Assembly (NCBI GenBank): GCA_903813345.2
Contig: CAIIXF020000002.1
Location: 28,649,223 to 28,713,222, forward strand
Source: Owenia fusiformis
Taxonomy: Eukaryota; Annelida; Polychaeta; Sabellida; Oweniidae
DNA length: 64,000 nt
Reading direction: 5' to 3'
A program made the translations under genes and the position numbers. A model generated the notes under the pieces. That model did no database searches, was not told where the DNA came from, and worked only from the letters and a program-made list of their open reading frames with translations. Every line of letters begins with the position of its first letter. Within the stretch, counting starts at the first letter, position 1. Positions 35,501 to 47,550 of the stretch are shown one piece after another.

Positions 35501-38500
35501 TTGCTTGAGTCATCTAAACATTCATCAATATCTGGAAAATACATTTTTCGTCCCGATGATAATAATTTGTAGAATAAGAATAGGAATAGAAGATGCATAC
35601 ACACAAAAATATAATTTAGAAGTCAGGTTGCTGCCAAACGTCTGTTTTTGCCAAACTGGTTTGCCAAGTGTCAATTCTTTAAAAGCAATAGAAAAAGAAT
35701 GCACTCTTCTTTGTTACAACTGTACTTTCTTTAAAATAAACTACAGTCGATTCTATTGTGTTACTACCGAAGTAGGGTTTAGGTTGTCCTTACATATGAT
35801 GAAGTCCATCTCACCTGTACAATTGAATCCGTTGCCAGTAAACCCTCTCATACATGAACAAGTGTATGAGCCCTTTGTATTTTTGCATTTTGAAAATGCA
35901 TGACAACTGTTCACGGTGGAGCATTCATTAACTTCTGAAAATACAACTTTAAAGATAATTCTCGTGTGTTTAGCACTTGAAGCGTTGTTGATACTGTATT
36001 TTATATTGTTCTTGAAGATTTAAAAGTATATAATCTATGTTATATTCATTTCAGTGATAGTCGGATATCACCATACAGTGGGCTCAGATGCCGTTGTAAA
36101 ATGCATGTGTGATTAATTTTTTTAGATAAGATGCCGTTGCAGAAATGCGTATGTAATTACCCTCTAGATAAGATGCCATTGCAGAAATGCGTGTTTAATT
36201 TCCCTCAAGATAAGATACCGTTGCAAAAAAGCACGTGTAATCACCATCTAGATAAGATATCGTTGCAGAAATGCAGAAAAGCGTTTGCAATTACCCTCAA
36301 GATAAGTGCCGTTGCAGAAAAGCGTGTGCAATAACCCTCTAGATAACATGCCGTTGCAGAAATGCATGTTTTATTACACACTACATAAGATGCCGTTGCA
36401 GAAAACCGTGTGTAATTACATTCTAATATGATGCCATTGTAGAAATGTGTGCGTTATTTGCTAATGAGCAAAGTACCGTTGCAATAAAACGTGGCTGTGC
36501 ATTGACTTTCTAGATAAAATACATTGTACGAGTATTTATAAGTTAAGCAAGTACCTCTGCACCGTATCCCGTCTCCGCTGTAACCGCTGTTGCAACTGCA
36601 GCTGTACGAACCATTTGTGTTTGTGCAAGTTGCAAATAATGCATGGCAGTTGTTATTAAGGGACATGGCACACTCGTCGACATCTTGATTAGATAGAAAT
36701 AACATTGTTACTACAATGGTAAATAAGCTGGAAACAATATAATGAGTTGGGACGGTGCCTTCTCATGATCGGGTTCAAACATAGCTGGAGATTGTTAATT
36801 GAATAGTGCCGGGGGCATATTTTTCTGAGCAGTAAAACTTGTGTTAGTGGAGCACAATTGGTAGCTCAAAATAGTGTTCCACTTGGCAGGTGCTCCACTT
36901 TACAGAGGTTCAGTTTACATTAATTAACCTTGTATTTGCGGATGCAAATAGCGGTTAGCGGCTTACGGATTAACCTACTCTTTTATGGGCAACTAATTTG
37001 AATATGAATTTTACCTGCCACTATTCCATTCATAGTTAAACGGGTTGGTCATAAAATAGTAGGTTAATTCGATAGCCGACAGCCGAAAGTTTCATTCGCG
37101 AATACAAGCTAAGGTAATGGGAAACTGGACTTTGAAAAGTGTTCCACCTCTTGAGGGGTTCCTCTTAGAAAGGTGTTTCATTTACAGGTTTTACAGCATA
37201 CTTGTTTTTCAAATGCTGAAATGAAAATTACAATGCATATTGGTCGTAAAAACAAAATTTTAGGAGTTTTGTCACCCAAAAGTATGTAATGACAGGATCC
37301 ACATTTTCAAAAACTTCGAAAATCGTGGAGACAAAAACGGAACACGTTTGAACATATCCGTGACGAAGTTAAAGTGGTAAAATATGTTTCCCTCAACTCT
37401 AGAATTACAGTAACCCATTAATGCTCTAACAACCATTTACCTCACTGGCAACAAAATTGATATTGGACGGTATAAAAGAAAGAGGAGGAAAGGTAAAATG
37501 TGTCTTGAAGTGGTGTTCACTTAACACATGTGTTCATTAGAGAGAGGTATTCACTAAGACAGATTCTAATTTATCTTTGGAAAAAGATGAAATTATAGAG
37601 GACCATCTATGAAGTCTGGGAAATTCCCCATCCTTAGCTTGTACTAAAAAGATACCTTCACAATGTGTTCCATTTCCCGTGTAACCTTTATTACATTGGC
37701 ACCCAGTTGCAGCTGAAGATCTATCCTTTTTGCATGATGCAAGTGAATGGCAATCTGTTGTAGAATTACAAGACCATGCTGAAACATTACAAATATTACG
37801 TGTTCCAAAGGAGTTTGATTAAACTACATTTAACATGTAACCTTTGTTACGCGGTAAATACGATACAAATATATGTCATTATCAATTGCATCGATTGAGC
37901 GAACGGGTAAAAGTTAATAAATCATCATAATGACTACTGAATCAACAGTACAATGCATTGAATATATCAACTAATGCAGAAGTATCACCTAGCAATCTCA
38001 CGTCATAAACTTACTCAATAAATCCAGGACTCATATTTTACTCGAATCACTAACTATATTGGTAATCCAGCGTGGTTTTATATTTAGATTCTCACAACCA
38101 ATCAAATCAATGCTTTCTGTATCACGTTTTCACCCGCGATATATGTCATACTCAACTGCGGTATATGGCATATTACGCAAGTGAGTATGACATATTCCGC
38201 AGTTAAGTATTGTGTATTTACTGGAATCAATGTATCGTATATTCACTGCGGAATATTGCATACTCACCTGCGGAATATGCCATATACCGCAGGTGAGTGT
38301 GGCATATTCACCGCACCCGTATCACAAATACCGCGCAACCATGAATATATGCCATATTCCGCGTAACAACCTGCCATACAATTAAATATACGGACAACAT
38401 GTAACGTATACGTAATGGTTATTTCAAGACCTTCAGCCAAAAGATTATCAATGATTGCGAAATGAGTCGCGACCCACAATCATCATATAGTCAGAATCCA

Positions 38501-41500
38501 AAGAGACATTCAGGAAAAGTGAAGATTGAATCGGGGAGGACTTACACGATTAACGACAAACACGATGGGGACATCTACACGAATAAATTCCTGAAACCCG
38601 ATATCGGATACCTTATTCAATTTTCTATATCTTGTAAATGAATATATGTTTAGCCTACCTGCTTCTTTGCTGCAAATGAAACCGTCAGATCTCATCGTAC
38701 ACGGAACTGTTCGCCATTCAGAAGTATTGAACGCCGTTCCGGTAACTTGTGCGCAGTCACTTGCTCCTGTAAACCCATATGTATTGCGTTGCTTGGGTGC
38801 CCATTTCTCATATGAATAAGGGCTACCATCAGTCCATACAAAGGATCCTTCTTTGTCGATGTCATTGAGTCCTATGAAATATCCCAGTTTGTTTTCTTTC
38901 ATCTTTTCTGGAATCGTAATTTTGTAAAGCTTTGATGCTCCCTCTAGTATTTAATATATAAGAGGATTTTATTTGTACTGATGCCCTTTTAGGGCCAAAC
39001 TTACATCCAACATACAACTTTCAATAACAGTAAAAGTAGCAATAAAGTACTGAATACAATTTGGTCCTAAATCAATCATTTTAATCATTTTTGATATTTA
39101 TTCACATAAACTTTGCATAACAGTGATAAGGATTCCCCAAGAGATGTATGGCCAATCACAAGCTAAAACATTTTTGAATAATGACTGTTATTCCCCAGAT
39201 ATAAACGTAGCTGGTGATACTGTAGAAAATGATTTCATTGACAAACTTTCTGAACACCATGTAACTTAGGCTTTCAAAAATTCAGGAATCCCCTTCTCCT
39301 TCCATCGCTTTCCATTATATTGTTTTTAATCTCAAATTACCAGCCATAAAAGTTTGTTCGCTGTCACTGTGGACTGATGCGAGGTGCCCTCCCCTGGCTT
39401 TACAGTGGGATTCCGCCGCTTTGTACTGGATACCCCGTTTGGGCGTCGTATGAACATCTAAAAAGCAACGGGTCCCAATCTTCGTCCAGTCACCTCCTCT
39501 TGGCCCGAGGCAAATGTATGATGATTCCACTTTGGAGACGGAGTATGCTTTTCACCGTGTGCAAAAAAACGTTTTAGTAATGTTGTTTCACAAACCACAG
39601 GCCCGTAGCCAGGGGATAGGTCCTGGCCAAAACTTTTTTCAAAAGCATGCAGTTTTTCACCATTCTGAGCACCTTTCAAGTGATTTTTGCCATATTTTGG
39701 TCAAAGTTGTCTGAAGTGAACCCCCTGGAATTTTTTAAAAAGTTAAAAAGTCCTGGCTACGGGCCTGAAGCACCAGGTATATTGCATGGTATAGCAGGTG
39801 ATCATGATTTTAGACATTAGTGTAATGATTTTCTGACTCACCCTTGGTATACGCAGCTAACGAAAATTGACCGGTACGGGTCAAAAGCTGGACCGGTACG
39901 GGTTAACGGTTTTATTTGAATTTAAAACAGCCATAACCACCCTTGGTATACGCAGCTAACGAAAATTGATCGGTACGGGTCAAAAGCTGGACCGGTACGG
40001 GTTAACGGTTTTATTTGAATTTAAAACAGCCATAACTTGCTCAATATTGACTTCCTCGTGTCTAATTTGAAATATATGATGCCTCCCGATGCTTTTAAGT
40101 ACCCCAATTTTTTACAGATTTTTAAACGGACCAAAACTCTCTAAATGCGCATTTATGCTCTTTTCTCTCGAGAACGACTGTCTCATTTTCACGATAACTT
40201 TTATTTAGTACTTCTAACATATAAGATCTATTTTTCCCCATCAAGGTATGATGTAAATGACATGCTATTTACATGTTGTGAGTTTCAATGACGCGCGTTT
40301 GATTTTTAAAAAAATGCCAAACTTTGTGACAAAGAATTTCATCCTGCTTGCAGCGAGAAGACGGACCGGTTCGGGGCAATAGCATGAACATAATTTAGGA
40401 ATCTTTATACATGTGTGTTATTGCCCCGAACCGATCCGTCTTCTCGCTGGAAGCAGGAGGAAATTCTTTGTCACAAAATTTGGCATTTTTTATAAAATCA
40501 AACACGCGTCATTGAAACTCACAAGATGTAAATAGCATGTCATTTACATCATACCTAGATGGGGAAAAATAGATCTTATATGTTAGAAGTACTAAATAAA
40601 AGTTATCGTGAAAATGAGACAGTCGTTCTCGAGAGAAAAGAGCATAAATGCGCATTTAGAGAGTTTTGGTCCGTTTAAAAATCTGTAAAAAATTAGGGTA
40701 CTTAAAAGCATCGGGAGGCATCATATATTTCAAATTAGACACGAGGAAGTCAATATTGAGCAAGTTATGGCTGTTTTAAATTCAAATAAAACCGTTAACC
40801 CGTACCGGTCCAGCTTTTTGACCCGTACCGGTCAATTTTCGTTAGCTGCGTATACCAAGGGTGATAACTTGGTCAATATTGACTTCCTCGTGTCTAATTT
40901 GAAATATATGATGCCTCCCGATGCTTTTAAGTACCCCAATTTTTACAGATTTTTAAACGGACCAAAACTCTCTAAATGCGCATTTATGCTCTTTTCTCTC
41001 GAGAACGACTGTCTCATTTTCACGATAACTTATTTAGTACTTCTAACATATAAGATCAATTTTTCCCCATCAAGGTATGATGTAAATGACATGCTATTTA
41101 CATGTTGTGAGTTTCAATGACGCGCGTTTGATTTTATAAAAAATGCCAAACTTTGTGACAAAGAATATCCTCCTGCTTGCAGCGAGAAGACGGACCGGTT
41201 CGGGGCAATAGCACACATGTATAAAGATTCCTAAATTATGTTCATGCTATTGCCCCGAACCGGTCCGTCTTCTTGCTGCAAGCAGGATGAAATTCTTTGT
41301 CACAAAGTTTGGCATTTTTTATAAAATCAAACGCGCGTCATTGAAACTCACAAGATGTAAATAGCATGTCATTTACATCATACCTTGATGGGGAAAAGAT
41401 AGACGTCCTTGGAAGTACTAAATAAAAGTTATCGTGAAAATGAGACAGTCGTTCTCGAGAGAAAAGAGCATAAATGCGCATTTAGAGAGTTTTGGTCCGT

Positions 41501-43354
41501 TTAAAAATCTGTAAAAAATTGGGGTACTTAAAAGCATCGGGAGGCATCATATATTTCAAATTAGACACGAGGAAGTCAATATTGAGCAAGTTATGGCTGT
41601 TTTAAATTCAAATAAAACCGTTAACCCGTACCGGTCCAGCTTTTGACCCGTACCGGTCAATTATCGTTAGCTGCGTATACCAAGGGTGTGACTGGAGTCA
41701 AATTGAAGTCAATTGTTATTTTCAGGTACACATATTAAACTCATTTCATAGTCTTTTTCAGTTTTGCTCAATGACATCGATGTCCCCAGATCGGTATTAG
41801 TTGAAAATTTAGAAAATTCAGTGACCTCTTTTTTAAAACTTCAAGTACAAAAAAAAACAGGACACTTAATTTTCCCTTCTCCCCCAGACAATCAATGATG
41901 TCCTATTGTTATTGCTCATATAATATCTCACATACCATGGATATATCTTGAGAATAACTTTGGGTATGTTATTGCCGAAATATCGGAAATGATCAACGGA
42001 ACAACCAAACTCCAGAATATCCCAGATGCGAGTAGAAATAATCTGGATTTACGTCATTAAAAACTCACAATTCAGTCAAACTGATGTCATATTTGGAATC
42101 TACATGTATTAAAGATACATTATGCCATAGGTTTCTCCCCCAGACAATCAATGATGTCCTATTGTTATTGCTCATATAATATCTCACATACCACGGATAT
42201 ATCTTGAGAATAACTTTGGGTATGTTATTGCCGAAATATCGGAAATGATCAACAGAACAACCAAACTCCAGAATATCCCAGATGCGAGTAGAAATAATCT
42301 GGATTTACGTCATTAAAAACTCACAATTCAGTCAAACTAATGTCATATTTGGAATCTACATGTAAAATCACATATAGAAATGTGGTTTTGAAAAGAGTTT
42401 ATCAACTTTGAAAATTTAATTTTCTTTGAAAATGTGACTTCTAGGTCGGGGAGATTCCCCATAGACCCCATGTTGTAAAATCACAAAAAGTGAAATATCT
42501 TTTCTTGTGTTGGGCAGATAATATTTTCCTTTACTGGACATATTTTAATTTGTATAACTATCAGATACATAAGGGTAATATGAAAAGTGAACCACTTAAA
42601 CTGATGCATATTCAAGTTTAAGGGAATTTTGTAATACCCTGCCGTGTTAATTCCCCCGAATCAGCCACCTGGTGGCGAAACTGGTAACTACCTACTCGCA
42701 TCTGAGTAATTAAACACAATCGATTCCCCGGCTAGCGAGGGGGATCCCCATTGAGTCACACAAGCGCCTTGAACCAGGCAGCCAATCAGGTTTATGATAA
42801 ACAAATTCAACGACCAATCAGATAACAGGATGACTTTCCCGGTATATTCAAACTTCAGATTGAATTAATTTCTTCGAAAATAATTAGATCGGCCAGCACA
42901 ACGCAAAATTAACACTGAAAGAGGGGGATTTGGGACTTCTTCTTTGATAAGTAGATGGGTATATAAGACTTATGTGGTGAAACTCAATATGCAAAAAAGT
43001 CCAGAGGGGTCTTGATTGTGCTATCCTATGGCATTGAGCCTCTTTAACCCTCAACTAACAATTTATGTATCATTTATGCATTATGTTGCAAAACTAAAAA
43101 TGAATGGAATAAGTTTTGTGTACCTGAAATTAGGCTGAAAATAACACGGGACTTCAATTCAGGAAGCCGTTAAAATCTCTGAACAGAACTACCTTAAGTT
43201 TGTCTTGGTGTAAAAATTAGACTAAGTGATCTTACCTAGTTGACAGTAGTTTTGAAATCATTTTTTCACATTAGAAGTGGAAAAACTACTCACCAAGCAA
43301 AACTATAACAGCTGTGGCATAATTCAGATGCACGTATTGTTTCTGCATATTCAT
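29516..43354 (-). CDS. Secreted CTLD-EGF-TSP1-trypsin mosaic protein (upstream paralogue)
   Basis: Fifteen exons, matching the downstream copy in order and phase, join to 1,000 residues plus stop: 43354-43294, 39547-39341, 38907-38659, 37778-37656, 36683-36555, 35934-35815, 35531-35145, 34869-34674, 34321-33956, 33863-33749, 33558-33387, 31415-31203, 30875-30651, 30394-30241, 29801-29516. Eight exons (2, 3, 4, 6, 8, 10, 11, 12) and exon 14 have identical lengths in both genes. Order: signal peptide, C-type lectin-like domain (about 21-172), three EGF domains (173-296), a truncated fourth EGF, short Ser/Thr linker, TSP1, trypsin-like domain (426-708; TGAHC, NDLAL, GDSGGP), two TSP1 domains (709-854), half-protease (855-1000). 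The lectin signature is altered (WAPKQRN, WRT). The long introns carry many mobile elements. No frame break was found, so the gene looks functional. Substrate unknown. Confidence 0.85.
31471..31800. repeat. 31-bp tandem repeat (about 10 copies)
   Basis: The unit is tgataattggggtctcactc followed by atctcaactca, with 30-bp variants lacking one g. It lies in the intron between exons 11 and 12 of the upstream paralogue and has no coding meaning. Confidence 0.92.
31920..32150. mobile_element. Hairpin MITE with CGAAACGTCGAAAA motif
   Basis: ttcgacatttcgccaatcat and agctttatcaagattgcatt on the left are mirrored by atgactggcgaaacgtcgaa and tggtatcttgaaaaagctag on the right, with aataaataactcaactt mirrored at the outer ends. 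It is intronic in the upstream paralogue. Confidence 0.7.
32499..33009. mobile_element. 511-bp TIR element, copy 2
   Basis: It has the same 15-bp perfect termini and the same length as the copy at 20043-20553. It sits in a different intron (after exon 11) of the upstream paralogue, so it inserted separately and is not a relic of the gene duplication. An ACT triplet lies just outside the ggagagg/cctctcc ends on both sides. Confidence 0.85.
33100..33440 (-). repeat. Triplication of the 3' end of protease exon 11
   Basis: Three copies of the end of exon 11 (coding about PHHMQWIMDKVAG) plus donor and TTA/CTA-rich intron start lie at spacings of 107 and 106 bp; the motif gactttgtccattatccact begins at 33391, 33284 and 33178. 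Only the first is attached to the GDSGGP-coding part. The other two contain the terminal protease helix and a GT donor but lack the catalytic Ser region. Confidence 0.85.
36120..36490. repeat. About 42-bp tandem repeat
   Basis: Roughly nine degenerate copies of a unit like agataagatgccgttgcaga then aatgcgtgtgtaattaccctct. It lies in the intron between exons 5 and 6 of the upstream paralogue. The open frame across it is incidental. Confidence 0.85.
36928..37109. mobile_element. Hairpin MITE with GTATTCGCGAATG ends, copy 2
   Basis: It starts ccttgtatttgcggatgcaa and ends ttcattcgcgaatacaag. The interior matches the copy at 16680-16862 (ggattaacctactcttttat; gatagccgacagccg). It lies in the intron between exons 4 and 5 of the upstream paralogue. 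Confidence 0.75.
38130..38375. repeat. Palindromic short-repeat cluster
   Basis: Phrases such as ctgcggtatatggcatatt, gagtatgacatattccgcag and cgcaggtgagtgtggcatat alternate in both orientations. The cluster lies in the intron between exons 3 and 4 of the upstream paralogue. Confidence 0.65.
39598..39768. repeat. Palindromic MITE-like repeat, GGCCCGTAGCCAGG family, copy 3
   Basis: The ends caggcccgtagccagg and cctggctacgggcctg are perfect 16-bp inverted repeats, the best preserved of the three copies. Interior phrases gcatgcagtttttcaccatt and caagtgatttttgccatatt match copy 1. It lies in intron 1 of the upstream paralogue. Confidence 0.85.
39839..41688. mobile_element. Composite foldback DNA transposon, two long palindromes
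   Basis: It is flanked by TGACT on both sides (39834-39838 and 41689-41693), a 5-bp target duplication. The outer ends are CACCCTTGGTATACGCAGC and its inverse. The first 99 bp is duplicated directly (39839 and 39938). From 39938 to 40863 is a near-perfect 926-bp palindrome. A second palindrome (40864-41688) follows, lacking its left outer terminus. Subterminal motifs of the type GACCGGTACGGGTCA repeat near each end. The two central loops (40382-40417 and 41211-41247) are the same sequence in opposite orientation. No transposase frame is seen. It lies in intron 1 of the upstream paralogue. Confidence 0.88.
41878..42364. repeat. Direct duplication with 256-bp offset
   Basis: A segment of about 235 bp, beginning cccccagacaatcaatgatg at 41881, recurs at 42137 with few differences. 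The duplicated segment includes the left end of the AGATGCGAGTAG MITE, so a partial MITE (about 42025-42116) precedes the full one. Confidence 0.9.
42280..42703. mobile_element. 424-bp MITE with AGATGCGAGTAG ends, copy 2
   Basis: It has perfect 12-bp terminal inverted repeats and a body matching 13307-13728. It lies in intron 1 of the upstream paralogue. Confidence 0.85.
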
Positions 43355-44852
43355 GCCTACTTTATTTTAACGTATTAATTACCGTTTAGAGTATGAATCC
43401 ATGGAATTTTGATGATCATCGCATTAATTATCCAGTTCCTCAATCAACGCAACCGTAGTCTATTGGCGACATAATAATCGCAATGATGCAATGATAGACC
43501 TACATTTGTGACCCTTACTGCAGTTATCGTATATTCAACAACGGACCTCTATAACAAATTAATATTCTCTGGCATGCTTTCCAGATTTCTGATCAACATT
43601 TATGTGTGTGTGTGTCGCTTTGGGTTCCCAATACTAATATTTATCCTTAGGGCTGTACAGATAGGCTAATTTCTCGAGTCTACCATTTTGATACTGTTAC
43701 TGTAGTTACTGCACATGTACATGGCTGGTATATTTCCTCGGCCTTTGAATGTCAAAGTATAAATTAAGAGCATTTGAGTAAACAATCAGGGTTATTTCTA
43801 TATTTATTGTTTACTGGTAATGATATAGAAAATATATATTAATTTAATATACAATCAAACATTGTAGAGTTGTGTTTTATTGTATCTAGTAAGTGGAAAT
43901 ATGAGTACGGTAAAACATTTTTTTGTCATTGCATTGCACTCGTTATATTTTGTTGTATAACCTATATCTCTTATTAAACAAGACTTCTTTGTAAATTTTA
44001 CAGTAGTACATAAGACTCAGCCCCCCCCCCCCCCCCATCCCTCCAGTTGACATTTTATGTACTTTCATAGATTATTACATAGGCTATAGACACACTAAAT
44101 GCCGGGATCATATTATATATTATCATGTACAAGCACCCTTTAGTTAGTTAATATATATAGATAATTAGTTAAGCTTTTTCATTTTTTGTATAAGCTGTAA
44201 ACGTGCTCAAAAGTGGGATACAAGTAGGCTTACAATAAAGCTCATAAAGATAATATATAATATGTAAGTACTGAGTTAGTCACGTAAGTCTACACAAAAA
44301 TGTGAAAATACGTTGATTAAATTATATTTCTAAATGAGAAGGTTGTTTGAGACTATTTTAGGTCATTCTAGTCAACTTATGAATTTTTAGTGATCTATTC
44401 AATGTTATCTCTATAAATATTTATTATTGAAATTTGCACACACATGATACAAAATACTAAATATGGCTGATGCATCATGATTAAATCAAAATATAGATAG
44501 CGCGCAGAAGTGTTACGTAACGCCATCCTTCAAGATGGGTCCTTCACTGTTTATTAAGTGTTTAATAGCAGCCCATACTGATGATTACATAATGCAATGA
44601 ATTAGTAATTACTCTTGGCCAAGGATGTGTTGTAAGATAGGCGGCCATACATATCAACATAGCCCATGAAAAACATGAAACTACTTAACGTATAAGCTGA
44701 GCCCCAGGAATACGTTAAAAATGTTTAAAAAGCCCGCTAGTGTACTGAGTTGTTAATGCGTGGTGTATACGTCATGTATATTATACTTTTACTAGATTAC
44801 TTACATGTATAAGAATAAGACTGATTTTTATAAGCTTAATGGATAAGAATAC

Positions 44853-45130
44853 ACTGGCGGATTAGGGGGTGGGCCCAGAAAAAAAAATTGGGCCCAAAAA
44901 AAATTTGGGCCAAATAAGGCCTTCAGGCCCCAAAAAGTGGGCCTTTTTGGTCATTACTGGGCCTTGTAAGGCCTTATTTATTTATTTTATGCCAAATTTT
45001 GAAGAAAATGGGCCTCAAAATTTCAAAATTTGGGCCAACTTTTGGGTTTTAGGGGCCCAAAATTTTTTTCCGCGCAAGCACGGATGTTTTTTTCTCAGAC
45101 TTGAAATTTGGGCCCCCCCCTTATTATCTT
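44853..45130. repeat. GGGCCC-rich low-complexity repeat element
   Basis: It starts actggcggattagggggtgg and continues with repeated gggccc/aaatttgggcc words, ending gggccccccccttatt. The open frame over it is low-complexity and not a gene. It is probably a degenerate dispersed element. Confidence 0.6.
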
Positions 45131-46435
45131 TAAATGATCTAGAAATACCATAATATACAACGCAAAGAAGAGGTTTCTACTAACTGCTGGATGTTGCAAC
45201 TCCATTTTGATTTTTATGAAAATATTTCTATTTTTATAAAATTTCTTTACATTGCTACTGAGTAAAGTCTGAGTTTTTTCATCAAGTAAATCATTATTAC
45301 TAGTGTTTCAAACTTCGAAGTAGATATCTTATTCACAGATCCGACCAAACTCTATACACAATTTTGGGTGTAGAGCTGAGAGACCGAACTTTTGGGGTAA
45401 TCGAAGTGAAAAAAATTAAAAACAAAACCTTCATTTATTGTATTCTATTTAAAAGATGTAATTCAAATGTTGAAATAATATAACACAAACAATTTTACCT
45501 GCTGATAAAATATTTAAGGTTCACATTAACTGTTTGAAGTTGAAATAATTGTAGTATCAATCTTGGAACTTCTTTTAATATAATTTATGAATTTTATTTG
45601 GAATTATTACAATAATATTTTGGGCCTTTTACAATGCACAATGACGTCATATCTCCGTAACTTTGCGGACTAAGATACGATAACGATACGGAGTTTGGAG
45701 AAATGCAATTTGAAACTCCGCATCTTTCTCGTAACTTTTTAAATTTTACGGAAATCGTAACTCTACGGGTCCGTAACTTTACGGAGTTTGGAGAAATAGA
45801 CCCCAGGGCCTCAGGTATCAAGTGTATTTCATAAGGCTTGGATGAAAAATTATTCTTCATCCTAAGTAGACCCAAAATACTTATGCCAGTCAAGTTAGAA
45901 TGAATCGGCAAGAGTCGGAATACTTGGGTGAACACAGGGTAACTTGGAACACTTAGAGCTCCACATTCTCACTTTTCGCTATAGCGATCTAGATTCTAGT
46001 TACTGTTTCTATAAAAAAGTGACTAATAGACAACAGACCCGGTATTCAGTCCTTGCCTAGTTTTGACCTAGAAAACTGAGTAAAGTATTTTAAAACTTCT
46101 TCATACGATAATATACGGAACAAGAGACTATCATTAACGTCGAAGACATATGCATCTGATAGTTGATTATACTATCTTTTCATAATGTTGAAGCTTTTGA
46201 TCAGGGAAACCGTTTTAGGTAAGATATTGTGAATGCACATAACTCGGAGGTCAGTTTCCGATTTCAAAAATTTTCATTCAACAACATTTAGTTTTGCCAA
46301 AGGTGTAAAAGAGCACATGGGATCTTGGCGCATTCCTCCTGACTTCAAAATGCACATCTCTTAACAGATTATATACAAAATATGACCCTCAAACTGACCT
46401 TTTACTTTACCATCTTGGATGAACCCAGAAAGTCA

Positions 46436-47550
46436 GTGTGGATGGTGCCTCATCTGAAATCGGACAGGTAACATCTGGCGTGCCACAGGGAACGGTATTG
46501 GGACCGATATTATTCCTGGTGTATATTAACGACCTCCCAGATACTCTACAACATACAACCCTCCGATTATTCGCTGATGACAGCATCATCTACAGAGAAG
46601 TTAAGACACCACAAGATGCCACTCTTCTGCAAGAAGATCTGAATGCAGCTGTAGAATGGGAGAAAACTTGGCTGATGAAGTTTCATCCTGACAAATGTAC
46701 TGCATTGTCTGCCAAGTTGAATCCCAAAATCTACAAGTATGAAATGAGTGGACACACCTTGGAGCATATACCATCTGCTAGCTACCTTGGTGTTACCTTA
46801 CAAGACAACCTCAAATGGAACCAGCACATAGACAAGTCTATATCCAAGAGCAACCAACTTCTTGGCATGCTGAGAAGACACCTGTGGAAGGCCCCTCGCC
46901 ACACAAAGCAGATGGCTTACTTTACTCTAGTAAGACCAAGACTGGAGTATGCTGCTGCTGTATGGGATCCACACACCCAAACCCACATAGCTGCACTAGA
47001 AATGGTCCAACGAAGAGCTGCACGCTATGTGATGAATGACTACAGCCGTTACAGCTCAGTGACAACAATGCTGAATACACTACAATGGACACCACTTGAA
47101 ACGAGGAGACAGCAACAACGGTTGACGATGATGTATAAGATCAAACAACAACTTGTTGCAATCCAACCAGACACATACCTCATGCCTCTCCAGCGCAGAT
47201 CAAGGACTTCAAATAGTGAGAGCTTCCAGAGGTACAGTTGCAGGAAGGATGCAATGCTCCATTCCTTTTTCCCACGCACCATACCTGAGTGGAATATACT
47301 ACCTGACAGCATTGTATTGGCAGAGAGCTTAGACCAGTTCAAGACTAGTCTAAGGGCTCACTACCTTACACCCATGCCTTAATCTTATACTGTCTTTTAA
47401 CCTATTGTTTTAGCTTTTTATTACCTAACACTGTTTTTAGCTCATGAACTTGTGTTGATGTTCATGTTTTAACTTTCTCGTACTAACCCGCGATATAATG
47501 ATCAGTAAAATTGATCAATCGTGTATCCAAATGATGATGATGATGATCTC
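46436..47550 (+). mobile_element. 5'-truncated non-LTR retrotransposon (CR1/L2-like reverse transcriptase)
   Basis: An open frame at 46438-47382 (314 residues) holds the C-terminal half of a reverse transcriptase: the GVPQGTVLGP motif, the YINDLP block and the catalytic FADD, followed by a thumb/connection region (YLGVTLQDNLKW) and the conserved Trp-containing tail typical of LINE ORF2 proteins. The endonuclease and the fingers part are missing, so it is dead on arrival by 5' truncation. The 3' end shows an ATG(ATG)n microsatellite tail near 47530-47548, as in many CR1/L2 elements. The frame is intact, which suggests a fairly recent insertion. Confidence 0.85.

Noticed and set aside
40767-41120. 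117-residue + strand open frame
   Set aside because: It lies entirely inside the composite palindromic transposon, runs across the junction of the two palindromes and matches no family.
44869-45153. 94-codon frame rich in Gly, Pro and Lys
   Set aside because: It is low-complexity gggccc/aaattt repeat DNA; the composition explains the open frame.
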